Assembly (NCBI RefSeq): GCF_003336425.1 | Contig: NZ_QEIO01000017.1 | Coordinates: 1-64,000 of the forward strand | Direction of reading: 5' to 3' | DNA: 64,000 nucleotides | Source: Marinitenerispora sediminis | GTDB taxonomy: Bacteria; Actinomycetota; Actinomycetes; Streptosporangiales; Streptosporangiaceae | Made by a program: the position numbers and the translations under genes | The notes under the pieces: generated by a model | The model's input: only the letters and a program-made list of their open reading frames with translations | Database searches by the model: none | What the model was told of the DNA's origin: nothing | In this document: piece by piece, positions 1-8,011 of the stretch | Layout of the letters: each line of letters opens with the position of its first letter | How positions within the stretch are numbered: the stretch's first letter is position 1

Positions 1-432
1 GAGTACCTGCCCAACGGCGGATGGGGCGAGGCGGGACCGGCGATGTACCTGACCTCCTACGAGACCTACCAGGCCGACCCGTGGGAGGCCGACAATGTCT
101 CCGACGCGGCGCGCGGCTCGTTCGCGGGCTGGCGCGACCTCCTCGTCCAGGTGTCCGGCGGGGTCGTCCGCTACCACGTCGACGGCGAGCTCGTGGCCGA
201 GCACGGCGGCCGCTTCTATCCGGACTCGCCGATGTCGGTCAACTTCAACCAGTGGTTCGTCGACCTCGACGGGCACACCGGCGGGCGCAGCTCCTACACC
301 CAGGACGTGGACTACGTCTACTACGCCGGCGGTGAGGTGCTGACCCCCGCGCAGGCCGCCGACCGGGTGGCGGCGCAGCGCGCGGCGGGGACCGAGCGGA
401 CCGACACGGTGGGGGAGGGCTGCGGGGCGTGA
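1..432 (+). CDS. C-terminal end of a secreted glycanase-like (GH16/concanavalin-like fold) protein, partial
   Basis: The reading frame is already open at base 1 and runs to a TGA at 430-432, so about 143 C-terminal residues are visible. The stretch VDGELVAEHGGRFYPDSP, followed by MSVNFNQWFVD, resembles the last strands of GH16-type beta-jelly-roll domains, where a bound-sugar chain is described by a 'DG..v......p..pm...n.W' pattern. The catalytic region lies outside the window, so the enzymatic class cannot be confirmed. The tail after VLTPAQAADRVAAQ is Ala/Arg/Thr rich and probably disordered. The fold call is a resemblance by eye; any concanavalin-like lectin or glucanase would fit. Confidence 0.5.
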   Translation, partial: EYLPNGGWGEAGPAMYLTSYETYQADPWEADNVSDAARGSFAGWRDLLVQVSGGVVRYHVDGELVAEHGGRFYPDSPMSVNFNQWFVDLDGHTGGRSSYTQDVDYVYYAGGEVLTPAQAADRVAAQRAAGTERTDTVGEGCGA

Positions 433-506
433 CGCGCCCCCGCGGACCCGCCGCCCGCGGGCGCGCCGCCGGCCCCGCGGCACCCGGACGCGCCCCGGGC
501 AGCCTC

Positions 507-521
507 TAGCCTGGGACGACC
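507..521 (+). promoter_or_regulatory. Putative -10 element for a leaderless start
   Basis: TAGCCT at 507-512 matches the actinobacterial -10 pattern TANNNT and ends nine bases before the ATG at 522. Transcription would begin at or next to the start codon. No Shine-Dalgarno sequence is present, which fits a leaderless mRNA. No convincing -35 was seen. Confidence 0.4.
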
Positions 522-1541
522 ATGCTGAGTCGTCTCCGTGCCAACCGGTGGCTGCGCGCCGCGATCGTCCTCGTCGTGCTCGGGTGCGCGGCCGTCGCGC
601 TGCACGCCCGCTGGGACGAGGCCAGCGACGCGCTCGCCGCCCTCCCGCCATGGGCGGTCGCCGTCTCGCTGCTCGCCGGCCTGGCCGGACTCGGGGCGCA
701 GATGATGGCCTGGCGGGCGCTGCTCGCCGACCTCGGATCGCCGCTGCCGGTACTGGTCGCGGCGCGGATCATGTTCGTCGGCCAGCTGGGCAAGTACGTG
801 CCCGGATCGGTGTGGGCGTTCGTCGCGCAGGTGGAACTGGCGAAGGATCGCGCCGTCGCGCGCCGGCGGGGGCTCGCCGCCACGGTGCTCGCGGTGCTGG
901 TGACGCTCACCGTCAACCTCGTGGTGGCGGCCGTCACCCTTCCCCTCGCGTCGGGCGCGGCGGCGCGCGAGTGGTGGTGGGCGCTCGCCCTGGCCCCCGT
1001 CCTCCTGGCCGCGCTGCACCCGCGGGTCGTGACGCGGGTGCTCGGCCTGCTGTCGCGCTGGTCCCGCCGCGACGGCGGCGCCGAGCCGGAGCGGGTGAGC
1101 GGGCGCGGCATGGCCGCCGCCATCGGATGGTCGGCCGTCGCCTGGGTGCCGCTCGCGGTGCACGTCTGGGCGCTCGTGGCGGGGACCGGCGGCGCCGGGT
1201 CCGCCGCCCTGCCGGCCGCCGCCGGGGCCTACGCCCTCGCCTGGACGCTCGGCGTCCTCGTGGTGGTGGCTCCCGCCGGGCTGGGCGTCCGCGAACTGGT
1301 GCTCGTCGTCGGGCTGGCACCCGTGCTGGAACCGGGTGCGGCGCTCGTGGTCGCCACACTGTCCCGGCTGCTGATGACGGCCGCCGACCTGCTGTGGGCG
1401 GGTGCGGCGGTGCTCGGTGCGCGGGACCGGGGCGCTCGCCCCGCTCCGGAGTACGGGGGTGCCGCGGGCCGGGCCCGCGGCGGCCGGCCGGGCCGGTTTT
1501 CCCGGGGCGGCCGTCCGGAGCCGCCGGAGTCGCTAGGGTGA
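522..1541 (+). CDS. Flippase-like membrane protein (lysylphosphatidylglycerol synthase TM-region / UPF0104 family)
   Basis: 339 residues with repeated hydrophobic segments (near residues 10-28, 43-62, 127-150, 155-172, 205-225, 233-258, 280-300). The segment around residues 85-110 (FVGQLGKYVPGSVWAFV) is the family signature of the transmembrane region shared by MprF and the AglD/YbhN-type proteins. It lacks the soluble MprF synthase domain, so lysinylation of lipid is unlikely; transport of a lipid-linked compound across the membrane is the usual inference. Its stop codon overlaps the GTG of the methyltransferase that follows (GTGA), so the two are translationally coupled and may act on the same lipid or glycan. 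Confidence 0.8.
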   Translation: MLSRLRANRWLRAAIVLVVLGCAAVALHARWDEASDALAALPPWAVAVSLLAGLAGLGAQMMAWRALLADLGSPLPVLVAARIMFVGQLGKYVPGSVWAFVAQVELAKDRAVARRRGLAATVLAVLVTLTVNLVVAAVTLPLASGAAAREWWWALALAPVLLAALHPRVVTRVLGLLSRWSRRDGGAEPERVSGRGMAAAIGWSAVAWVPLAVHVWALVAGTGGAGSAALPAAAGAYALAWTLGVLVVVAPAGLGVRELVLVVGLAPVLEPGAALVVATLSRLLMTAADLLWAGAAVLGARDRGARPAPEYGGAAGRARGGRPGRFSRGGRPEPPESLG

Positions 1542-2263
1542 TCCCCGTGCGGATGCCTGACGTCGTCGCCTTCGCCGGCCACCAGATCCACGTGTGCCGC
1601 TACCGCGAGGCGGGAACCCTGTTGAACTGGCTCGGTGCCGACCTGCGAGGCCAGGTGGTACTCGACGTCGCGGGCGGCGACGGCTACTGGGCCGGCCAGG
1701 CGCGCCGCCGCGGGGCCCGGGCCGTGTCCGTCGACCTGGCGCGGCACAAGATGCTGCGCGGCCGCCGGCTCCGGCACGCCCCCGCGCTGCTCGAAGGCGA
1801 CGCCCTGCGGCTGCCGCTGCGCGACGCCTCGGTGGACAAGGTGATGTCGATCTGCGCGATCGAGCACTTCGACGACGGCCCCGCCGCGCTGCGCGAGATG
1901 GCCCGGGTGCTCAAGCCCGGCGGCGACCTCGTCATGTCGGCCGACTGCCTGTCCCGCCGGGACGCGTGGCCGGCGCTGTTCGAGGCGCACCGCCGCCGCT
2001 ACCACGTGCAGGCCACCTACACCCACCGGACGCTGGCCGCCCTGCTCGGCGAATGCGGCCTGGACGTGCGGGAGCACCGCTACCAGTTCCGCTCGCGCGC
2101 GGCCGAGCGCGGCTACCTCGCGCTGTCGGCGCACGGCGGCCGGTTCGGCTTCAACGCCGCGGCGCCGCTCATCCCGCTCGTCTCCCTCAGTGACGCCCGC
2201 ACGCCCAACGACCGCGGCAGCATCGTGCTGCTGAGAGCCCGCAAGCGCGACGGCGGGACGTGA
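1538..2263 (+). CDS. Class I SAM-dependent methyltransferase
   Basis: 241 residues. Motif I is VLDVAGGDGYWAG (near residues 35-47), motif II places the acidic residue in VSVDLARHKM, and the later segments (SICAIEHFDD, LREMARVLKPGG) match the Methyltransf_11/25 fold. The substrate is not evident. The GTG at 1538 overlaps the stop of the flippase-like gene, and CGGAG at 1525-1529 sits about eight bases ahead of it; GTG 1547 or ATG 1553 are alternative starts. The C-terminus (SLSDARTPNDRGSIVLLRAR) is compact, without a second domain. Coupling to a lipid transporter makes a glycolipid or quinone-like substrate plausible, but that is inference. Confidence 0.8.
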   Translation: MIPVRMPDVVAFAGHQIHVCRYREAGTLLNWLGADLRGQVVLDVAGGDGYWAGQARRRGARAVSVDLARHKMLRGRRLRHAPALLEGDALRLPLRDASVDKVMSICAIEHFDDGPAALREMARVLKPGGDLVMSADCLSRRDAWPALFEAHRRRYHVQATYTHRTLAALLGECGLDVREHRYQFRSRAAERGYLALSAHGGRFGFNAAAPLIPLVSLSDARTPNDRGSIVLLRARKRDGGT

Positions 2264-2652
2264 CCCGCGCGCCGCACGGCGCGCGCCGGACCGCCGGCCG
2301 CGGCCGCTGGGCGGCGCACTTGGCGGCACCGGCGGCGGTCCCGGACGGTGCCGGCCGGATCCGGCCGCTCGCGGAGTGAACCGCCGCGGGCGTCGGTGCG
2401 ATAGATACCACGGAGGGCCTCGGCGGTCACGCTCCGTCGAACTCGGCCGCCGAAATCTTAACTAGGCTTTAACCGCGGGGCGGTACCGTGCGCACGCATA
2501 CGGGTTACGGAGGCGACGGCAGACAGCCGTCCGTCCGTGTGCCGCATTCGGAGGACCGTCCCGCTCACGGCCGAAGAGTTCACTGAAGCCCGGGCAGCGG
2601 TGCCACCGCCGTTCCACGACGACCACCGCGCGCCCAGACGCATGGGGGGACC
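2264..2652. other. Intergenic stretch, probable promoter region of the first glycosyltransferase cassette
   Basis: No coding frame with actinomycete codon usage. AT content rises around 2450-2475, where TAGGCT (2463-2468) could be a -10. The same hexamer occurs at 5877-5882 ahead of the paralogous cassette. No -35 with good spacing was found. The rest is GC-rich without clear hairpins. Confidence 0.35.
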
Positions 2653-3483
2653 GTGCAGGCAGAGTTGAGTCGAATCGACTCTCGGAACGTGTTGCGACTG
2701 CGATTCCGGGAGATCCTACCGGACAGATCCGAAGAGGACGCGGCCCGTCTGGCGCTGCGTTCGCGCGGGGACCAGCCGAAGACCGTCCACGTGCCGGGGC
2801 TGCGGCGGGAGGGTGACCAGATCCGCGCCGATCTGGCGACGATCCCGTTGCCGGACGGCACCTGGGACGTCATGTGGGTGTCCCGGGACGGCCGGTCCGA
2901 GCCCGTGGCGACCCGCGATCCGGGGTTCAGCCTGGCGGAGCGCGCCGCCTACCTCGCCGAACCGCGCGACCGCGAGCTGCGGGTGATCCGCGGTCCGGAG
3001 GGGCGGCTGCGGCTGCGCAGCGCGCCCGCCCGCCCCTACGCCGAGGTCGAGTGGGTGGACGTCACCGACTCCCACGTCGCGATCTCGGGAGTGCTCGCCT
3101 ACGTGCCGCGCACCCCCGGCCGCCAGGAGGCGCGGCTGGTCGCCCGGCAGCGCGAGCTGTCCGGCGTGCTCACCGTCGACGCCGAGGTGGCCGACGGCGC
3201 CTTCAGCGTGCGCGTGCCGCTGGCCGACATGGCCGCCGCCCACGAGTCCGCCCGGGCCCACAACGAGTGGGACCTGTGGCTGACCACCCCCGCGGACGGC
3301 CGCGAGCTGCGACTGGCCTCGCTCGCCGACGACATCGTCGGCAAGAAGAAGCGCATCAGCTTCCCCTCGACCGTCCTCGCCGGTGCGGCCGGCAGGGTGC
3401 GGATCCGGCCGTACTACACGGTGCACGACCACCTCTCGCTGCTCGCCACGGAGGCCGGTGCGAAAGCGGGGGCCGGCCGGTGA
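2653..3483 (+). CDS. Uncharacterised beta-rich protein paired with a GT4 glycosyltransferase (cassette 1)
   Basis: 276 residues, no signal peptide or membrane segment. The sequence is rich in short alternating strands and many Arg/Asp pairs. It has a close paralogue at 5929-6762: both share RPYAEV.., an H/RAHNEWDLWL block, and LxALCDDIVGKK followed by a final Y(F/Y)T..D.LSLL. The conserved HNEWDLWL and DDIVGKK blocks look like functional signatures. Its TGA overlaps the GTG of the following GT4 gene, so the pair is an operon. Proteins of this type occur next to glycosyltransferases in actinomycetes with wall glycopolymers, and a role in glycan decoration is plausible. No enzymatic motif was recognised. 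The start is GTG 2653, preceded by a short-spaced GGGGGGA. Confidence 0.6.
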   Translation: MQAELSRIDSRNVLRLRFREILPDRSEEDAARLALRSRGDQPKTVHVPGLRREGDQIRADLATIPLPDGTWDVMWVSRDGRSEPVATRDPGFSLAERAAYLAEPRDRELRVIRGPEGRLRLRSAPARPYAEVEWVDVTDSHVAISGVLAYVPRTPGRQEARLVARQRELSGVLTVDAEVADGAFSVRVPLADMAAAHESARAHNEWDLWLTTPADGRELRLASLADDIVGKKKRISFPSTVLAGAAGRVRIRPYYTVHDHLSLLATEAGAKAGAGR

Positions 3484-4670
3484 AGATCGCCCTGATCATC
3501 GCCAACGCCTATGGCATGGGCGGCACGATCCGGACCGTTTTCAATCTGGCCGGCGGGCTGGTGGCCCGGCACGAGGTCGAGGTCGTCAGCCTGATCCAGC
3601 ACCGGGAGCGGCCGTTCTTCACGGTGCCCGACGGCGTGGCCCTGCGCGCCCTCGCCCCCTCGCGGGAGTGGGCCGCGCGTCCCAAGCAGGGAATGATGGC
3701 CCGCTGGCGGGAGTCGCGCCCGTGCCGGGGCGTGCCCACCTCGGAGGCCGCGCGCAACGGCGCCTTCAACGGGCGGACCGAGTACGAGCTGCGCCGCTAC
3801 CTGCGCGAGACCGACGCCGACGTCGTGGTGGGCACCCGGCCCGGCATCAACATGCTCATCGCGCAGTGGGCGCCGGAGCGGCTGACCACCATCGGCCAGG
3901 AGCACGTGCACCTCGGCAACCACAAGCCCGACGTGCGGGCCGCCGTGCGCCGGCTCTACCCCCGGCTGGACGGCCTGACCGTGCTCACCGAGGCCGACCG
4001 CACCGCCTACCAGGAGTTCCTGCCGGTCGCGGACGACTGGCTGTGCACGATGCCGAACGCGCTGCCGCCCGGCGACTACCCCCGTTCCACCCAGGAGAAC
4101 CCGATCATCGCGGCGGCCGGCCGGCTCTCGCCGATCAAGCAGTATCCCAAGCTGCTGGAGGCGTTCGCGGTGGTCGCCCGCGAGCACCCGGAGTGGCGGC
4201 TGCGCATCTACGGGGGCGGTGGAAACGAGACCGAGCTGAAGGAGCACATCACCCGGCTCGGGCTGCACAACCAGGCGACCATCATGGGCCGGACCAAGGA
4301 CCTCACCGGTGAGCTCGCCAAGGCGTCGATCCTCGCGGTGAGCTCGCGCACCGAGGGCTTCGGTATGACGATCATCGAGGCGTTCTCGGTGGGGGTGCCC
4401 GTGGTGAGCTTCGACTGCCCGCACGGCCCGCGCGAGATCATCACCTCGGGCCGGGACGGCCTGCTGGTGCCGGACCAGGACGTCGAGGCGCTGGCCGCCG
4501 GCCTGCTGCGGCTGGTCCGCGACGGCGACGAGCGCCGCCGCATGGGCGCCGAGGCGGTGCGCTCGGCGCGCCGCTACGACCTCGCGCCGGTCATCGAGCG
4601 CTGGGAGGAGTTCCTGAACGGGCGCCTGGCGGCCCGCTCGCGCGGTCGGCTCGCCGACCGGGCCGCCTGA
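3480..4670 (+). CDS. GT4-family glycosyltransferase, TagE/poly(glycerol-phosphate) glucosyltransferase-like (cassette 1)
   Basis: 396 residues of GT-B fold. The N-terminal Rossmann half opens with LIIANAYGMGGTIRTVFNLA, where the glycine loop of GT4 enzymes binds the acceptor. The C-terminal half has AAGRLSPIKQYPKLLEAF, the SSRTEGFGMTIIEAFSVGVP E-x7-E motif for the nucleotide sugar, and FDCPHGPREII. The FDCP.GP.EII version of that motif is seen in enzymes that glycosylate poly(glycerol-phosphate)-type wall polymers, so a wall teichoic acid acceptor is a reasonable inference. Cytoplasmic; no membrane segment. The GTG start overlaps the upstream TGA. It has a close paralogue at 6764-7918. Confidence 0.8.
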   Translation: MKIALIIANAYGMGGTIRTVFNLAGGLVARHEVEVVSLIQHRERPFFTVPDGVALRALAPSREWAARPKQGMMARWRESRPCRGVPTSEAARNGAFNGRTEYELRRYLRETDADVVVGTRPGINMLIAQWAPERLTTIGQEHVHLGNHKPDVRAAVRRLYPRLDGLTVLTEADRTAYQEFLPVADDWLCTMPNALPPGDYPRSTQENPIIAAAGRLSPIKQYPKLLEAFAVVAREHPEWRLRIYGGGGNETELKEHITRLGLHNQATIMGRTKDLTGELAKASILAVSSRTEGFGMTIIEAFSVGVPVVSFDCPHGPREIITSGRDGLLVPDQDVEALAAGLLRLVRDGDERRRMGAEAVRSARRYDLAPVIERWEEFLNGRLAARSRGRLADRAA

Positions 4671-4851
4671 TCCCGGCGGCACCGCAGTCGCCCGGCCCGG
4701 CGCGCGCGGCCCGCGGGCCGGGACGTGTGCGGCGCCGCCCGTTCCCTCCGGTCGCTGGGTGCCGGCCCACCCGCCACGCGAGGCCGCTCCGGTTGACCGC
4801 CCCCAAGGCCGAGGTCGGCCGGGGCCGGATCCGCGGAGGGACGGCACGCGC

Positions 4852-5769
4852 GTGGTGCGGGCGAGGGCGTTCGGCGGGGCGGAGGTCCTGGAGACGGCCA
4901 AGGTCCCGGACCCGGCGGCCGGGCCCGGTGAGGTCGTGATCGGGGAGGCCTTCAGCGACACCCTCTTCGTGGAGACGCAGATCCGCGCGGGGGTGCCCGG
5001 CTTCCCGGTCGGGAAGCCGTACGCCCGCCGGTGGCGGGATCGCCGGCACGGTGCTCGCCGTGGGGGACGGGGTGACGCCGTCCTCGATCGGCGCGCGGGT
5101 CGTGACCACCCTCGGCTGGAGCGGCGGGTACGCCGAACTGGCGGTGGCCGCGGCCGCCGGGGTGGTCCACGACGCCGGCACCGCCGTCGCCCTCACGGAC
5201 GCGGTGGCCCCCGGGCGGGGGAGACGGTACCGGTGCTGGGCGCCACCGGCGGCATGGGCGTGCTCCTCGTCCGGCTGGCGCGCTCCGCCGGCGCCCGCGT
5301 CCTGGCGGGCGCGCGCGGCGAACGCGAGCTGCGGACCGCGGCCGAGCTCGGCGCCGAACCCGTGGACGTCTCTCCCCCCCCCGGACCGGCCCCGACGGGT
5401 GGCCGGGGCCACCGGCGGCGCCGGAGCCGACGCGGTCCTCGACGGGGTCGGCGGCGCCCACGGCTCCGCGGCCGTGTGAGTGACCGCCGAGGGCGGCCGC
5501 TTCTCCGCGCCCGGTGCGCCCGCCGGAGGCTTCCCCGGCGTTGACCGGGAGGAGGCGCGCGGCGGCGCAGCATCGACCTGCTCGGCATCACCGACGCGCG
5601 GTTCGACCAGCCGACGCGGAAGCGGTGGACGGGCCTCGGGCTGGCCGCGGCGGCGGCCGGCCGGATCCGCCCGGTCATCGGCCAGACCTTCCCGCTGGCA
5701 CGCGCGGTCGACGCGCACGCCGCCATCGAGGCCCGCACCGTCCTGGGCGAGACGCTGCTGGAGGTCTGA
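4852..5769 (+). pseudogene. Decayed zinc-type/quinone oxidoreductase (MDR family) gene
   Basis: Pieces of one MDR-family NADPH oxidoreductase lie in order but in different frames. From GTG 4852 frame 1 reads VVRARAFGGAEVLETAKVPD to about 5035; frame 2 continues LAVGDGVTPSSIGARVVTT to about 5215; frame 1 gives the nucleotide-binding loop VPVLGATGGMGVLLVRLA; after a run of nine C (5374-5382) frame 2 gives GATGGAGADAVLDGVGG and meets a TGA at 5477-5479; the tail IDLLGITDARFDQPTRKR to GETLLEV is in frame 1 again, ending at 5769. At least four frame changes plus an in-frame stop make a functional product very unlikely. It sits between the two glycosyltransferase cassettes. Sequencing error could explain the C-run shift but hardly all of them. 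Confidence 0.85.
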
Positions 5770-5928
5770 CCTTCCCCGCGCCGCACCCGGTCGGGCCCGT
5801 CGGCCGCTCCGCGGTCTTGGCGGTCTCTTGACCGGGCGCGGTGGCGTGCCTGACCTGCGGATCACCCCCCGCGACCTAGGCTGACCCTCTATCGGATGCG
5901 ACCGTCTCACGCCGGTTTCGGGGGGTCC

Positions 5929-6762
5929 ATGCGCGTCCAGATGAGCCGGGTCCGGGTCGACGACATCCTCGAACTGGACCTGGCCGAACCCGCCCGCACG
6001 GGGGCCCAGGTGGTGCTGCGGCCCGTCGGCGGCCGGACCGCGCCGCTCCGCGGGCGGCGGATGCGGACCTGGGTCGGCGGGCGCCGGGCTTATGTGGACC
6101 TGCGGTGGGAGCCCCTGACCGAGGGCACCTGGGCGGTGCGCTGGTCCGAACCCGGCCGGTCCTCCCGCCAGATGTGGACCGACGACCCCTGCTACGACCT
6201 CGCCGCCCGCCGGGAGTACGCTGCGCGGCCCTCCCGCCGGGAGGTCGCCGCGCTGCGCGCCCCGGACGGCCGGCTGCTGGTGCGGGTGCGCCGGGTGCGG
6301 CCCTACGCCGAGGTGCGGGAGGTGGAGGTGCGCGACGCGACGGTGCGGATCACCGGGTTCCTCGCGCACACCGCGCCGCCCGACACGAGCACGGCCGCGG
6401 AACTGCTGGTCCGCCAGCGCGACCGGGCCACCGCGTTCGCCTTCCCGGCCGGGCTGGCGCAGGAGGTGTTCCGCTGCGCCGTGCCGCTGCCGCCGCTGGC
6501 CCGCGCGCACGCCCACGACCGGCCGCACAACGAGTGGGACCTCTGGCTGCGGGTGCCCGGCCGCGAGCGCGGGTACCGGCTTCGCGCGCTGTGCGACGAC
6601 ATCGTCGGCAAGAAGGGCCGCGTCGCGTTCCCGACGACCGCGGTGCGGACGGACTCCGGCGCGGTCGACCTGCGCCCCTACTTCACCGCTGCGGACGGCC
6701 TGTCGCTGCTCGGCACCGGAGCCGGGCCGCGCCCTCCGTCCGGTGGCGGCGCGGAGGACTGA
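5929..6762 (+). CDS. Uncharacterised beta-rich protein paired with a GT4 glycosyltransferase (cassette 2)
   Basis: 277 residues, paralogue of the protein at 2653-3483 with the same blocks: TWAVRWSEPGR, RPYAEVREVEV, PHNEWDLWL, ALCDDIVGKKGR and DLRPYFTAADGLSLLG. An upstream ATG at 5896 is in frame, but ATG 5929 gives almost the same length as the paralogue (277 versus 276) and has the same GGGGGxCC context just before it. The gene ends one base before the GTG of its GT4 partner, so the cassette architecture is preserved. It is noticeably diverged from copy 1, which points to an old duplication or separate acquisition. Function unknown. Confidence 0.6.
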   Translation: MRVQMSRVRVDDILELDLAEPARTGAQVVLRPVGGRTAPLRGRRMRTWVGGRRAYVDLRWEPLTEGTWAVRWSEPGRSSRQMWTDDPCYDLAARREYAARPSRREVAALRAPDGRLLVRVRRVRPYAEVREVEVRDATVRITGFLAHTAPPDTSTAAELLVRQRDRATAFAFPAGLAQEVFRCAVPLPPLARAHAHDRPHNEWDLWLRVPGRERGYRLRALCDDIVGKKGRVAFPTTAVRTDSGAVDLRPYFTAADGLSLLGTGAGPRPPSGGGAED

Positions 6763-6763
6763 C

Positions 6764-7918
6764 GTGCGCATCACCTTCCTCATCGGCGACGTCCACGGAA
6801 TGGGCGGCACCATCCGCAGCACCGTCAGCCTCGCGGGCGGCCTCGCCCAGCGGCACCGGGTGCAGATCGTCAGCCTGGCCCGCGGCGCCGCCCGCCCGTT
6901 CTTCCCGGTGGACCCCCGGGTGCGGCTGCGCTCGCTCACCGACAGCCGCGCCTGGGCGGGCCGGCCGGAGCCCAGTCGGCGGATCCGGGAGCTGGAGCTG
7001 CGCCCCGCCACGCTGGTCCCGCCCACCGAGGCGCGCCGGAGCGCGGTGTTCAACGCGGCCACCGAGGAGGCGCTGTGCGCGTTCCTCGCCCGCGCCCGCA
7101 CCGACGTGGTCGTCGCCACCCGGCCGGGGCTGAACTCGCTGCTCGCGCTGCTCGGCTCCGACCACTACCTGCGTATCGGGCAGGAGCACCTCAACCTGCG
7201 GCAGCAGACCGAGGACATCCGCGACCACATCCGGCGGCACCACGCGCGGCTGGACGGCCTGACCGTACTCACCGACGCCGACCGCCGCGACTACGCCGCC
7301 CTGCTCGACCGGCCGGAGGGCTGGGCGATCACCATGCCCAACCCGCTGCCGGACGCCCGCTATCCCCGCTCCCGGCTGGTCAACCCGGTGATCGCGACGG
7401 CCGGGCGGCTGATCCCGGTCAAGCAGTACCCCGTGCTGGTCCAGGCGTTCGCGCGGGTCGCCGCCGCCCATCCGGAGTGGCAGCTGCGCGTCTACGGCCA
7501 CGGACCGCAGCGCGGCCGGATCCGCGCGATGGCCGACGAACTCGGCCTGCACGGCCGGGTGGTGCTCATGGGGCGCACGCGCGACGTCACCGGCGAGTTC
7601 GCCAAGGCGTCCCTGGTCGCCCTCAGCTCCCGCCAGGAGGGCTTCGGGATGACCATCGTCGAGGCGTTCGCGGTGGGGGTCCCGGTGGTGAGCTTCGACT
7701 GCCCGCACGGGCCGCGCGAGCTGATCGAGCCGGGGCGGGACGGGCTGCTGGTACCCGACCAGGACGTGGACGCGCTCGGTGCCGGGCTGCTGCGGCTCGT
7801 CGAGGACGCGGCGGAGCGCCAGCGGATGGGCGCCGCCGCGCGGGAGAAGGCCCGGCGGTTCCGCGTCGACCACGTCGTGCGCCGCTGGGAGGAGTACCTC
7901 GTCGAGCGCCTGGGCTGA
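6764..7918 (+). CDS. GT4-family glycosyltransferase, TagE-like (cassette 2)
   Basis: 384 residues, close paralogue of the enzyme at 3480-4670. Shared landmarks: FLIGDVHGMGGTIRSTVSLA at the N-terminus, IGQEHLNLRQQT, LDGLTVLTDADR, ATAGRLIPVKQYPVLVQAF, SSRQEGFGMTIVEAFAVGVP and SFDCPHGPRELIEPGRDGLL. The E-x7-E nucleotide-sugar motif is intact. The two enzymes keep the catalytic half nearly unchanged and differ mainly in the N-terminal acceptor half (residues 40-90), which suggests different acceptors or linkage positions. Start GTG 6764, one base after the partner's stop. A GCTCCGCGGAGC palindrome at 7921-7932 follows the stop. Confidence 0.8.
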   Translation: MRITFLIGDVHGMGGTIRSTVSLAGGLAQRHRVQIVSLARGAARPFFPVDPRVRLRSLTDSRAWAGRPEPSRRIRELELRPATLVPPTEARRSAVFNAATEEALCAFLARARTDVVVATRPGLNSLLALLGSDHYLRIGQEHLNLRQQTEDIRDHIRRHHARLDGLTVLTDADRRDYAALLDRPEGWAITMPNPLPDARYPRSRLVNPVIATAGRLIPVKQYPVLVQAFARVAAAHPEWQLRVYGHGPQRGRIRAMADELGLHGRVVLMGRTRDVTGEFAKASLVALSSRQEGFGMTIVEAFAVGVPVVSFDCPHGPRELIEPGRDGLLVPDQDVDALGAGLLRLVEDAAERQRMGAAAREKARRFRVDHVVRRWEEYLVERLG

Positions 7919-8011
7919 CCGCTCCGCGGAGCTGCCGCGGCCCGCGCTGCCCGGGGGCGCGGCGCCACGAAGGGCGGCGCGCGGACGGGGTGCCCGCGTA
8001 TCGTGCCCGTC

